DNA from: Procambarus clarkii
Lineage: Eukaryota > Arthropoda > Malacostraca > Decapoda > Cambaridae
DNA: 64,000 nt
Assembly: GCF_040958095.1 (NCBI RefSeq)
Contig: NC_091181.1
Location: forward strand, 27,244,904-27,308,903
Direction: 5' to 3'
Position numbers and translations under genes: made by a program. Positions 13,201 to 28,200 of the stretch are shown one piece after another (position 1 is the first letter of the stretch; each line of letters starts with the position of its first letter). A model generated the notes under the pieces. That model worked only from the letters and a program-made list of their open reading frames with translations, was not told the origin of the DNA and made no database searches.

Positions 13201-16200
13201 TCCATACACCAACAGCAGTCCTCAGCAAGGGTAAGTAATACAGTCCTCAGCAAGGGTAAGTAATAACTTGAACATAGTTTTTTAGGTTTATTTAGATGAA
13301 TTAGGTATAAAGTTTAGTTTGATGTGGGGTTTTTGGGGTAGTCAGGAATGGATTAATTCATTTCCCATTATTTCTTATGGGGAAATTAGCTTCGGAATAC
13401 GAGTTTTCAGAATATGAGCCGTCTCCAGGAACGAATTAAACTCTTAAACTAAGGTACCCCTGTACTCATATTGTGTGTGCCTTGGTTTCATATTTTGCTC
13501 TGAGAGCCAGGGTTCCCTTCCTTGGTGGTTGGCTACATTTTCCCTGCTCCACCAGAGATACCTGCTCAGATTAGTTTGCATTCTGCCTCTACTAGTCGAC
13601 ACATTTTAAATCACCTTGTTTCAGAGCAGTGCACGGGACTTGCTCTATGTTATGAGGTCTGTTGAAGGGTATAGTGGTTAGCTGTGCACTGATTAATGCA
13701 ATGTAATCATGCATAACTTGACTCCTATATTTGTGTGGGGCTCTTTGCTTTCACATAGGTTATGCTCAAGTAAGTTACTCGAATGTTCTGTCCATGACTG
13801 CATATGCTTTATCTCGTCGATTGCTTATGGCTGCAGTTTGTTCAGCCGAGATGCGTCCCGCATACTTGGAGCACCTGCCTATCAGCATTACAGCCCAGGT
13901 ACTGTAGTTGGTTTCCCTTGCTTACTGAGTCCAGCCCATTTATGGCCTGATTTATGCTTCTGATGCCTTTTTCTCAGTTTGGGTTGATCTGAGCCTCAAG
14001 TTTCGTTTGCCTCATAAGATCAGTCCGAGTCTGATCTTAACTTCTGTTATGCAAGAGTGGGCCTTAAAGACCTGGTGCATGTTCTTAAGGTTTGGCTAGA
14101 CAAATGCTTAGCTGAGGAAGCTAGAGGATTTCCTTCAAGATAATATTGCATTTTTTTAATTAAATGTTTCACATAATGATAAATATACTACAGTATGTAG
14201 ACAGTATAAATTACTATGAAAAGAAATCATTTATTGATGAAATAAGAAAACACTAAAATATCAAAGCAATATAGTCAACCACGTACCTCTCCATACAAAT
14301 TTCTTTACACTCTCTGTTAGCACTGTACAGTACCCTTATTATATTTTGCACACCATTAAGTTGCGCAATACATCATACGATGGGTTGAGTGACTTGCTAT
14401 AAAATGCGCATCCCATCATATGATGTACTGGAGTACTACGCAAGATTTAAACGGCCCACGGATACACGGGGTTCACCTCACCTTCATCAGGGCTCTTGTA
14501 AACAGACGCCATTTTTTTTTAAATCGTGAGCCAAATTCCCGGGTGTGAGGGCCTCAGTATTGAGTGAACCACCAAGGCTGACGCACGCAGCATGAGCTCA
14601 CAGCACTGCTGTTCAGCTTGTGACCACAGCATCGCCTAAAAATGCCATAATATACATGTTCATGCTATTATTAGGCGATGAAATTATTACAGAAGACCCT
14701 TTACTGTGATAAAAATGACCAGGATTCTGATAATAGCAGGATTGTTGTGATAATTAACGCTGTAGTGGGAGGAGCAATCTTGGTGGGGAGGGAGGTAGCA
14801 TTGTCTGCTGACTCTGTGTGACCACCTTTTACTGTCTGGACTCTCTATACCAGCTTAGTGGTTCGCTATGGTGAACAAAACATGCAGATACTTATATATA
14901 ACATCTGTATATAAAAGCAAAAACAGTATGGTGGGAGGAGAATGGTGGCGAGTCAGGTGAGGTGAGGTGAAGGAGAAAGTGGCAGCCAGTGGCAGGCTGC
15001 CACTGCCACTCAGCATACCAACTTAGTGGTTCGTTATGGTGAACATGAATGTAGATACTTATATATAATGTGTATATACAGTGTAATAACAGCAAAATGA
15101 GTGTGGGGAAGAAGCCATTTTGGTGATGGGGGTTGGCAACATCTGCACGATTTGTAAGTTGGTAGGGGTGGCCACTATGCTCTTTGGGGATTATACCGGC
15201 TTAGTTGAACAGTTATGGTGAACAGAACTTGTAGATACTTATACATAATGTCTGTATATAGAGTAATAACACCACAAACAGTATTGTTGGGGTGAAATTT
15301 TAGTGCGTCTGACCTTGAATGTGCGAGGAAGGCAGCTGTGTGTAGCGACGTCTCTTAGTGCCTGAACTAACTATATCAACTTAGTTGTACAGTTGTGGTG
15401 AACAAAACATGTAGATACTTATATATAACGTCTGTATATAGTGAATAAAAGCAAAAACAGTATTGTGGGAGGAGAATGTGGGTAAGTCAGGTAAGTTGCG
15501 GAAGGGAGGAAGTAGCAGCCAGTGGCGGGCTGCCACTGCCACTGAGCATGCCAACTTAGTGGTTCGTTATGGTGAACACAAATGTAGATATTTATATATA
15601 ATGTCTGTATATAGTGAATAAAAGCAAAAACAGTATGGTGGAAGGAGAATGTGGGCGAGTGAGGTGTTGAGGGAGTAAGTGGCAGCGAGTAGCTGGCTGG
15701 TGTGTGGCGGTCACTCCTTGTTGCTTTTGATTCATAATACCAACTTAGTGGTTCATTATTGTGAACAAAACATGCAGATACTTATATATAACCTGTGTAT
15801 ATAGTGTAATAACTGACAAAGTATTTGTTCACTGTTTGATGAACATAATAATTGAATCAACAATATGCACACGATAATTTTGAGTACAGCGATGATTCAC
15901 TCATTTTATTATATAAATATATCACACTACACACTATTGAATAATATAACAGCAAAAAAACTACAAAAAATCAATCAGAGACATTGAAATAATTAGGTAA
16001 TTATCTCTTTGTGGCCACTCCTGCCTGACAGCTGGGAGCAATAGACCATCTGGGACGCACGCTGAGTCAGCGCCTGTTTTTTGCCAGACTTCCCCGCCCT
16101 ATAGCGGGCAATATCTGCCACTTACGATTTTTTTTATTATTTTTCCCATGATCAGAGAACACAAACAGGTTCAGAAGAATTTTTTTTTTTTTTGGTATAC

Positions 16201-19200
16201 GCCTGTGGGTGACAAATGCTAATTAGCCCTGAGCAACACAAGGGTTAATAGAAAACTTTAAGCATAACATAATATAACCTCAATATACAGCTTTTAAGTA
16301 AACTTTTATAAATGTATAAAGTTTATGAAAACCTTGATCAAGCAGAAATCTGTTTTACTGAACAAAATAATGCAACATGGTATCAAGATCTGACTACATG
16401 AGATAACCAACATCGTAGGTTTTAATAGGACAATAATAAGTTGATAATATCATTTAAGATGCTTTTTAGGGATTACATTTATACTGTTAATAGCTGGGTG
16501 ACCCCCATACGCAAAATTTTATTACAATAATAATAAAAGAAGAGTTTAAAATATAGGAATGGAACAAAAATTTGAACAAAATAGCATATATTACCTTGGA
16601 CATTCAAAATTTCCTATTACTGTACTGTACTTAAATTTTGATTTTGCCAAGTGAAGTCCTTAGTTTTTGTTAGAAATGCTTCCTAAAAATTTTAAATTTT
16701 CTCTTATATGATTAAAAAAAAATCACAAATAGTTTATGGTAAACTTAAACAAAATTATGAATGTAATTAACAAAAATTTTTTGTTAATTAATGACTTCCA
16801 TATAAAAGGAAAGTTACATTTTTATTAGGTAATAATAGCCAGAGAAATGCAAATCTTGGTAATTGTAAATATTTATGATTTGAACCAAATTTTTAAATGA
16901 TTTTATACTGAAGTAGTGAAAAATGCCAACTGGCATAAGTTTTTATATATCAATTGACATAGGTCATCATTTAAGGGTTAAGCCACCAGCCAATGTTATA
17001 ATAAATTCCTACTTCAATCCATTATAAGTAAGGGAACTTTAACACTTACTGGATGAGTAACACAGAGATGTAGGAAAGCTATCCATATATGAGGCAGTAC
17101 AGTGCCATCTTGATCATCCAAAGCTGGAATAATGGCACTGCTAAGTTCCGTTCTTGAATTACCAAGCAGCTTTGGGTCGTATTCAAACATGTCTTTGACT
17201 GTAGAAAACCATGCACTCCGCACCTGCAAAATAAAATATATATCCTTATTTAAACTAATGTTAATTATGAATTCCTACTTCATGCATAACCATAATCAAT
17301 CACTTCTAACAATATTACAATTTCACTCATGCCATGGTACCCATTAATATTCCATTATAACATCAGGCAGTGATAACATTTCTAGGGTACTCTCTCTCCT
17401 ACGTTTTTCATGCATACCACTTGGACCTGGTTGTGGTTCATTGCTTGCTTGTCTTACTAAGAATCTGTCTAGCACTAACTAGCACGAGACGAGCTGGAAC
17501 CCGGAAGATGCATCCATTGGTCCACCGAGCCCCAACAGGGTTTTCCAGGGCTCGTAGGCTTGCTGTTATGGGAAGCCCAGGCAAGGTGTTGCAAAACCAT
17601 TTATACCCAAGAACTAACAAGGGGAGATGATCTAAAACACTGAAACCCCTGTCACATGTACAATCACAGGGGCCTTGCAGAGGGTCACCAAAATATCATA
17701 AGTGGACCAATAGCCAAACAAGGCAGACCCCCCACCAGGCAAAGAAAATAAAAGAAAACCCCCACAAAAGTACAACGTCCCCAGAGGAAGGAAGTAGAAA
17801 CACAGCTGCTGCGTAGGCAGGCAAGCTGTACAACACCATGCTCCTCAACCAGCAACACCACCACTTCCTACCCAAGGCCAAACATAGGCCACAAAACCCC
17901 AGCTGGTCCCAAAAGCAGAGTAAATGCCGAGTAGCAAGAACCCCTACAGAAGTGGAGTCCCGAAGGCACTATGGAAGAGAACCCTATCACCCAGGGGTAG
18001 TACTTATAGGGCACTTAGGGAAGATAGTCCTAAGCACTGTAGCCCCAGTACACTGATGTTACACCTGGCCATCATCACCACAACACAACAGGAAACACTA
18101 CTAAGGCACAACACTGCCAAGAAATTGAGACCAGAGTTGACGACTGCCCCAGAGCGCATCAGCCAACGAACTAGGGTCTGGGGCTCCCCCTCCCGAGGGC
18201 GAGGGGGGGACGCTGCAACAAGCAGCACTGCAGCGGTGGCATGACGTTTGCTTGTTTCCTAGAGAGCTGAATGAGTTCTGCCTCCCTGTTCAGTTTTCGA
18301 TTGCAATTTTATTACCACGTTGGGGGTTTGTTCTGTTATGCCTACTGTTCTGGGTGCCTAACCCTGGTCAATGGCAGACAAGAAATACCCCCAACCACAT
18401 GGGAGTTTCCAGAGGCCATTGTTCCCTTGCCTCTCTGAGGGGGCCAGGTTCTGGCTCGTGGTCCCTAGTAGGCTGAACTCCTTTGACTAATGCCCTAGAC
18501 TAATATATTGCATATAAGTCCGATAGCTCCAGGGAGTCAAAGGGTCTCCACACAGAAAAAGATCACAAAAATGCAAAATCCAATTTATAGCCTTCAGTAA
18601 GATATAGCCATGTGGATACACCACACAGGCAAAGCTCAACTAGCCAAGTAATCTCACAAGATTGCCAGAGCTTCTTAAGAACAAGCTAACGATGAGAAGC
18701 TGGGAAAAGATAAAGCTGGCTGTGCCATAGAGGGAAGGGAGGCTACTCTGGTATCTCACACAAGCCTTAATGAGAGACTTTGTTAAGGCTAGAGCTAGGA
18801 TTTCCACTCAATGATAATAAATCCCAAAACAGCTCAGCACAGTCAACACACTGTATCAGATTAGGACCCCAAAAGAGTCAGTCATCAACTTAGCCCAAGA
18901 TGTTGATTCCTCAAGAAGTTCCAAAAGAATCACTCTGGTAACCACAAAAAAAAATCGTAGGAACAATATTAAAGCTGAGAGATAGCACCCAAATGGCAGA
19001 TTTAACTCTAAAAAAAAAAACTGCCAGTATTGGTATCTCAGAAGACATCTTGGAGGTCCAAGAATGATCATGTTGACCCTTAAAAATATAAGATCATCAT
19101 TTTCTTACGAGAGTCCCTCTTCCCAAATGAAGAGATGAAACCGAGTCATGAAAGTTGAAATGAAATGGCTGCCAAAAGAAACCATACTCCTTATGTGAAG

Positions 19201-22200
19201 CAAGATCCTGTGGGTCCAAGCCAAAAGAGGTAAAAGCACAGAAAATGGGAAGCAATGTTACACCCACCTCCCCAGAGTGAAGAAGAGCAAGTTACCATTG
19301 GAACATGTGATTCGATGGTTGGAAGCACCCTCCTAACTCACTTAACATCCACTGCACTTATTCATTAAGATAAAAGCAGAGGATGGGTAAACAATTCAAC
19401 AGTGAGACAGTTAAATGGAGGCTTCAGGAAGTGTATCAATGAAGTGAACCTGCAGGAAAAATGTGTGATAAGAAGTCAACACAAATAATCTTAAAATAGA
19501 GCAAACAACATAAGATGAACCACAGCTCTTACAAAATCAAACACTGGCAACTCAACCATACAACTTCATCTGGGCCAATAGTGGAGAGAAGAGGAACATG
19601 CAGCAAGTAAGTGTGCACTTTTAAATCTGTAGCAATGAGTTGCTGTGATAACAGTGAAACTTAGACATTGAGCTGCTGGGGGCCAGGTAATGCAGCTATA
19701 AAGCAGATGAAGACTAACTCAAAATGAACCAGTCCAGTCTAAATGCATGGGAACCATTGTGTAATAGGAAGCTATCCTACTTAGCTTGTGTCACATGTAG
19801 GAGAGAATTGGAATACTGTCTGCAAGTAGGCATGATGAACTGCTGGAAGGATGATGCATCATATTTAAAAATGGAGGATATATAATCCCTGTGACCTGGA
19901 GATGATAATTCATTGTGTGGGGGGACAGGCAGCCAGTTTATACATACAGTACAGTACTGTACATGTTAGGCTTATATCAAGGTCCCCCCCCCCCCCTGGG
20001 GTCGAATTACTGACCCTTCCCAAGATGCAACCCCACAACAAGCTGATTAACTCCTTAGTACCTATTTACTGCTAGGTGAACAGATGCATTAAGTGATGGG
20101 AAATGCACCCAACCATTTCTGCCACACTTGGGTTTCGAATCCACAATTCTTAATTGTGAGTCGAGAACGAAACCGACTATTACTGGGACCCTCTATGTGT
20201 GTGTGTACAGTACGTACATATATATGTACTGAATGTATAAAGGGTACGTCCATATGTAGATACGTACCACTTTGACAGAACCCAGAAGGGTAAAAGGAAA
20301 CTAGAATCAATTTTTTCTTCCAGTTGCAGAATAAGGGCTCGCCGTCAAGTCTTGCTAAGGAGCAGAAGCTAAACCTTACCTGCAATCCTTCAAATAGCAT
20401 GAAGCAGTTACACTAGAAAAACCAGTGATAAATTTGTATAGGGTATGTGTATAGAGTTCCAAGGAATCAAAGCACATATGAAACATTAAGATCATAAGGA
20501 AAAAAAACAAGTCACTTAAGTGAACAGTTCTGGTCTCCATCTGCCCATACAATGAACAACAGGGCCCAGTCAGAAAACAAATGTGAGGAATTTGGATAAA
20601 AGGACTTTGTTATGTTGTCAGGTTATCACCTAGTGGCTGTCAGGGGTAGTGGGACATTTGGGGTCATTCAGAAACAGTTTGAAAAGTTCCGTTATGCCAA
20701 TGCAGAATGTTAACCTTACCCGGTATTACAAAATCATAATGAGTAGTCAGTAGACCTTTTCTTTAAGAGCAACCAAGTGATACCGATTAGAAAATTGGTC
20801 TAAACTGTCCCACATCTTATTTAGGTGATTTTTTCTTACGTACAAGATTTGCAAACTCTTACCATAGGATGCTTATTTTTTGGTATTTTCCAAAATGATG
20901 GGTTTTCTACAAGAGTGGATATCATCAATATTATTTGTGGTTTCTTCTCTGTGCTTTTAACTGTGGCAGTCAAGAGAAGGCTCACAGCATTTAAGGAAGA
21001 GGCAAGTACACGTATGTACTTGTTCTTCATGTCCTCAGGATCAGTCACTCTGTGGGGTGAAATATATATGTTCTTCATGAGTAATAATGGAATGTTCACT
21101 CTTGATAACAATTATTATTACAGTATAAATATTATATTTTTATTACATGCATGCACTTAACGGAAGAAATTTAACTCATTTGATTCCAGTCTACTAAAGC
21201 ATGCTTACAAAAGACTTACTTTGGGTCAGACAATGTCTGGGCAGTTTGTGTAAACAGATTATCAGTGATGTGATCCATGATCTCCTTGCAGGTAAAAATC
21301 ATAACCTCAGCCCTTTTCTCCACAGCAAAAGAATCCTGAGAGAATACAAAAATGCTTAATAGTCTTCACTGCAAAATCTGAATTATATCTGATTAATGAA
21401 GCAGGAGATTGAAGAACTTTACAAACTTTTCAAAATAAAAAGTGACATTGTGTGACTGCGATGCAAGGTAAAACGGGAAAGAACATATTGCACTACAAAG
21501 TGGTCATCTCATTTCAGCGTTAGAATAATGAAAACAGTCTTGAGCATAAAACATTCTAAGATTGTCCACTTATGTCAAATCTCCCAGAATGTGAAGTATT
21601 ACTTACATGATTAATATAGAATATACCATTTTCATCTTTTCAATGTTCAACCCATTCTCCTGTTTAGATAATACTTATAGTTAAAATGTGGACATTGTAC
21701 ATATGTTGATGTAATGGACAATTAGAAAGAAAATTTGGTTCTACAGAATTTGGACAAACCAGAAAAGGTTTTGTAAAAAACCAGCGTTGAATGGAATGAA
21801 ACGCCATTTACTGGGTGAGACCCGGAGGCTCTCCGGAGCTATACCGGGCTGATGTGTATATATTAGACTGAGGCAACAGTCAATTGAAGGAGTTCTAGGC
21901 CTATCGGGGACCAGAGCCAGAACCTGTCCCCCCTCAAGAGAGGCACGAGGAGCAACGGCCTAAAGACACCCCCGTGTAATTGGAAAGTCTCTGTCTGCCA
22001 TCTACCAGGTCAGGCACCCAGAAAGGTAGGAATTCCAAAACAAACTACTGCTGATTAAATAATTTGCAAACCGAAAGCCGAACTAACAACAGAACTCTCC
22101 AATAAAAACCAAGGAAACAAGTATGACGTCACCACACACGCCACACATCCGTCTGCACAACCCCCCCCCCATGGGAGGGGGAGTCCCCAGACCTCCACGC

Positions 22201-25200
22201 CGGCAACTCTCCTCGGTTTACAGGCTGTTGTGAGGGTGAATGGTCGATCGACTCTGGCTCCATCCTTTGAGCATTGCTGCAGTGCGGTGTTGTTGTTCAG
22301 TTATGGTATTGTGCGAGCCAGGAGTAACAAAAAGAGTACTGGGGCTGCATGCACCTAGGGCCGCCTTTCCTAGGTGTCCTGTAAGTACTGCCCTTGCGGC
22401 TTCAGGGGTTATCTTCCCCGAGCCGTTCTACCTACCGGGTAGGTAGTTCCCGAACTACCTACCCGTTCGGGAAACGGCACAGACGTAACACCAATACCGA
22501 AAGCAAACTGAAGCAGCTCCGTCAGCACCGCAGGATACGAGGCGACAGTATGGGGCAAGATGACAACCCCAAACCTCCACAAGAGAAGGACAAGACTATG
22601 CCAACAAATGCAGCTACCGAAGAAGGGACAGAAGGAAAAGGAAGGACCGCCAAAAAAACCCACACTGCCGCCAAGAAGCTCGCAGGTGGGACACCATGAA
22701 TGAAACCACCTGACCACCAACAGAAGGTGAGAGACCCAAGGCAGAACTAAACCAGCCCCGTCATGGGCCAATCGACCCTAGGAAGAGGCGGAGCCGCGGG
22801 AAGATCTTAGGTGCGACCACCGAACCAGCAGAGCCGGAAAACCAAGCCGGCAAAGGAGGAGACGGATCGTGTGCTGTACAGAAAAAATCCCAACCCCAGC
22901 AAGCCCACCAGGAGAGCGGAGATGACGGCTCCGACTCGAGACTCCAGAGAAGGGAAACCACGAGACCGGAAAATGCCAACAGGCAGGGAAGCCAGGAAAC
23001 CAGAAACCCAAACCTGGCAAGAGGAAAGCCAAAAGGCACCAATAAAACCCACAACAATGTGTAGCAAACGGAATGAAAGGCGCAAAGGAATGCCAGCAGA
23101 CCAGTACCCGAACCAAGGAGTGCAAGCAACGAGGACAAGATCACCACAATCAAGATTCGCAAAGGAATTGACAGGGTAGAGAAAAACCGGCTACGGGACC
23201 CCAAGGGCACACGCACCCAGGGTCCCGGGTGCATGTGCCCCTGGGGTCCGGTGGAAGGAGAGCCCAAAGAGCCAGAGAAACATTGGAAAGAAGAAAGCAG
23301 TGGCAGAGTAGGAGACAAACGGAACGCATAAGGAAGAGACAAGGCACAGGAACCCACACATCAGCGAATGACAGGTGAGAAGCGGGACCAAAAAGCCAGA
23401 GTTCAATTCCGACAAACACAACTGGGGAAGTACAACAAGGGAAGTACAGAGAAACCAATTTATATGGAAGGGCCAAGCCAGGCACTGCAAGACTGGCAAG
23501 GAAGGAGTGAATCAGATAAAACCACGGAAAATGGGGCGGTGACCCCCCCCCTCGCAACAATGAACCCAGACGAACAAGGAAGGCCCCAGGAAGAAGCATG
23601 GAAGGGCCAAACAAAACATCACAACCAATCCCCAACAAGCAACCAGGGTAAGAAAACTGCAGCAAAATGTCACCTCATAACAACCTGACAGTAATATTTA
23701 TCCCATAACATACACCCCCACCATCGTACCTCGTAACCTGGTGGAGGTTGGGCCTCCCGCTGGACTCAAGCATGGGTTGTACATGCAGAAGAGTGGGACT
23801 GAATGGTTATAAATAGGAGCTGTCTCATAAGGCCCAAGAGGCCTGCTGCAGTCACATGGGCTCCGATGTATGTATATTCATAGCCAAAAACCACGAACCA
23901 GAACCTGGCTGAAAGACGCCAAACCACAGAAACTCACCTGCAGAACGTAGGCACGTACGTGTCACGACACAATGTAGCCAAGATGATGTCGAGAGCACCG
24001 CCAGTGGAAGGAGGCAAGGCTGCACATGCAAGAGAAGAGTAGGGGAAGAGGCGAGGAGGAGCCCCACACCCATACGCAGGGAAAACCTGGCACCCTCCCC
24101 ATAGCGGCAATCCAGAACACCCCCAGTAGCTACGGGACACGGACTGGAGAATTGAGAGGAACGAGAGGCGAAGCACCCGAGAGAAAAGGACACAGAACAC
24201 CAGCACATGTGCACACCACCCACATCAAAACAAACTACCACGGCACATGCGCAGGCAGGGATGCCAGATGTGGGTTGCCCACTGGCAGAGTCATACAACA
24301 CGGCTGGAGGAACAGGTTCGAATGCCCCTGTCACAACCCCGGAAGGGGAAGTTCCCGAGACCGCCCGAGTTTCAAGACCACCGAAAGAAGCAAGATAAAG
24401 AAGTCCCAACTCCAAACCCACAGACGGTAATGATCCGGATGCAGGGAGGAAGGGGATACCCATAACGGGGAAAAACAAAGGGGCGTGGAAGGAAACAAAA
24501 CCGAAGCAACCAACACCCCCCAAGCCCCGTTACAGCAACGAAAATGGGGCAGCCTCGGGGCTTCCGGGAACAAACACCCTAGCACGTTGCCACCAGTGAA
24601 ATGCAACGTGCAACGCCCGTGCTACCTGTACCCGCATAGTCTGCATAAGACTGGGTAACCGAGTCACAAACAAGCAACAAAACTCGTAGGACTCAGGGCC
24701 GAAAGTGCCACCGACCCCGCAGGCAGCAGACGGAAGCAAAGACAGTGAGAGTCACCCTGAGACAAGAGGGACAGAGCAACCCTCTAACTCGCACAAAGCG
24801 AGGAAGGACTCTGGGTACACATCCATCGGACCCACACACCCCCTAAGGGGTTTTCCAGGGTCCTGAGCGTTTAAGGACTAATGCCCAGGTAATTCCAGGC
24901 AGGGTACTGCTAACCAGTGCCCAAGTCTACCAAACAACCTTCCAAGAACTGAACCCCCGGGACGTGTACACTCACGGGGACCTAGCAGGGGGAAACCATC
25001 TGAAGAAGGAAGAGTACCCAGTACACAGGGAGGCCAAGAACCAAGGCAGACCCCCCCCCCCCACCAGGCAGACAAACAAAAAGAAAACCCCACAAAAGGA
25101 CAGCATACCCAGGCGGAACAGAGCTGGCCGCTAAGATTGATGAAACCGATTGACCCTGCGCCCCTACCAGCACAAAACTGCCCCTCACCCTAAGGCGAAC

Positions 25201-28200
25201 AAGGAAGATAGAACACCCTAGCACACAAAGGGCGGCCAAAAACCAAGCAGTAAATGGCCTAGCAGAGGCCGAACCCAAGGAACTTGGGGAAGGTAATCCC
25301 AAGCCCAAAGGGCAGTACAGTACTTACAGGGCACCTAGGGAAGGAAACCCTAGGCGCATGCAGCCCGAGTACTGGGGAATCACTCCCGGCTCACACACCA
25401 CCCAGAAGACAGTCACCACACTCTAGGTACAGTGCTGAAACAACCACTGGAGCCAGAGCACTCGACCGTTGCCCATAGCATCAGCCTCAGAACTGAAGGG
25501 TGGATAGCTGGGTGGGGGTCTGGGGCACCCCTTTCCCCCTCCTGGGGAGGGGAGACTGCGCAGACAGCGGCGCGGTGACGTATAGCGTCATGCTCGTTTC
25601 TTTTTGGGGAGTTCTATCCACTTGTTCGGCTTTTGGTAGCAATTTTCACCAGAATAGGGGTTTGTTTTGGGACGCTTACCTTTCTGGGTGCCTGACCCGG
25701 TTGATGGCAGACATAGAATGCTTCCAACCCACACGGGGATTTCTATAGGCCATTGCTCCCCATGGTGGGGAGGGGGCCAGGTTCTGGCTCGTGGTCCCTG
25801 GTAGGCCCACAGAACTCCATACACATAACTGATGCCAAAGTCTGACATTAGCATATCAGCTTGGATAAGCTCCGGGGAGCCAAAGGGGCTCCCCCAGAAA
25901 AGTACTATCTAACAGGAGGATGTATTGCAATGTTGGTGCCTCCCTTCCCCAACCCAAGAGTTTGTCAAGCATGAAATGGAATGGAACCTACAGTTGTAGG
26001 AAATGAGCCAGGAAAATTCCAAGGGAAATAAGTAGATTGAGTCTATAATTAACATTAAAATGCACATTTCTTACAGTGTATCAATATAATCCTGTTCAAT
26101 GACAAAGCTGGAAATAAAAATTTTCAAGCAAGACTGATCAAGACATTTATTTAAACTTAGAAATTTAAAAGTTCATTTTCCACATTTTAGAAATACTTTA
26201 AATTTAAATTATATGTTTTTCACTTAAACTGTTAAACATGATCTAAATGAAGAAATAAAGCATTTATCATTACAAACCTGGAAAGCTTTACTGGCAGCAA
26301 TGGCAGCAGGAGGATGTGGATCCACCATAGATAATATCCATGATGGCATGATGGATTTCAGATGAGGAGCCAGCTGCTTCCCTACTTGGGCCACGAGAGC
26401 ACCATTGGCAATCTGTGTTGCCTCTCGAACCTCAAAAATAAAGAAAAACATACAGAAAGCTGATTATTAGCAAGCAAATCTAATAAAAAAAGTAATTCAA
26501 GTTTAAAGCATAATAATGGCCAAGCAGACACTATTGTGCATGTGGAAGAATACAGCATAAACACAGGACGACATACAATTTTTCCATTACATAAAATTCA
26601 CAATACTGTACAGACTTTGTTAAGTTAAAATAGTAAAACTAACAAAGCAGACTGTATTATTATACTTGGTACAGTAACTACCAAATCTGGAGTAAAACAT
26701 AATAATTCTGTTAGCACTGCAATTAACTCATGTCATTTGTAAAACCAATTATCATAAAATATTTACCCTTCTCTCTATATCTACTGATAACTTGGAATAT
26801 AGACGTGGCCAAAATGGAAGAGCAGATAAAATAGCTTCTTGATCTTCATTCTGACATAATGCTTCAAATTCTTGTAATGCCTGGAATAAATCATAAGATG
26901 CAAGACAATCATCTATGAATAAATGGGATCATCTAAAGCTTAGCACTAAAACTGAATGGATTTGTTATGAATTGCTGATAAAATGATCTTAAATATAAAC
27001 AAAACTTTTTTATTAACAGGTGTACAGTCCAGGTGTTAATACATGACAGCGTGCTTCTTCAAATTATTTTACTACAACTTCAAAATTAGACAATTTCTTA
27101 TGCATCTATACTTATATTTGGGTGTGAAGTATGTAAGTACTGTACATTACTACTAAAGTACCACATCATATTGCATATTATATTCTTAAAATAAGAATTC
27201 AAATTATATTCCTCTTAATTTTTAACCAATTTACTTATATAAAAAAATTATGAAACATTTCTCACTAACCTTAATTTTTGTTGTAGAATCCTTTTTGGTC
27301 ATTTTTCGTAATGTAACTCGAAATTCAGCAGAAATAGCACTATCATCAGTTTGGACTGCTTGTGAAGCTGCTGGCACATAGCCCAAGTCTTGTAAAACAC
27401 TAAACCCAACAAAACCTGTCGCTCCGCCCAATAGTTCTGCTGTTCTTCCACTGCTAGAAGGCTGTAGATGCCAAAACATATCTCAGAATATGAAGAAATA
27501 AGGCCATGAGAACAGATAAAAGGCACCTTTCTGAGGCAGGCACTCTGATGTTTCCATAAACAAGTCCTGTTGTTTTGATGGACAAGACTATGTACACTCA
27601 GGGCAGGTTGGCACTTAGGGCCACCACAGCAGGAATGTTTTAAAACATCCATCTAGGTCACACTGGTATTGGGAAGATTGGAGAATTCTCAATCCAGAAC
27701 ATAATGACTTCAACGAGTCTAACTAATCTATGTTCAAAACCTCTTTCAAGTGTTACCCAGCATCAAAGAAACTACCAAGGAGCATTCTGATAACTACTAG
27801 TTGAATTTCTCAGCTGCTACCTTTCTTGCCACTAGATATCAGCACCTACATGAGTACTCATGTCATGCCCACTTCACATTTCACATGATTAGAACCCAAA
27901 GCACAACAAAAAATTTGGAATATAAGGAGGGAAGGTGAGCATCTGCTATCTTAGGCAAGGATGCTATAGAAGAAAGGCAGTTAACATGAGCACAGGAGGA
28001 CTGAATTTATCTGAAGTACAGAGTGGTTCTACAAGTACTATAACTGCAGAGGAAGAATACTGTATGTATCCCTGGGTATCCAAACATTGAGGTTCTGTAC
28101 CAAGACCCTCATCCATAGAGATGGTTATCTGGAAGACAGCTATCCAAGTGCTACACATTGACAGCATAGTTAGGGAATCTTTGGGAGGTACTGAACTAAG

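Noticed and set aside
22761..23665. Long minus-strand open frames (198, 171 and 115 residues) with hydrophobic composition
   Set aside because: Several frames on both strands are open at once because the sequence is C/A-rich with few stops; none shows a domain, and they lie inside the foldback element. I treat them as composition artefacts or decayed element sequence.
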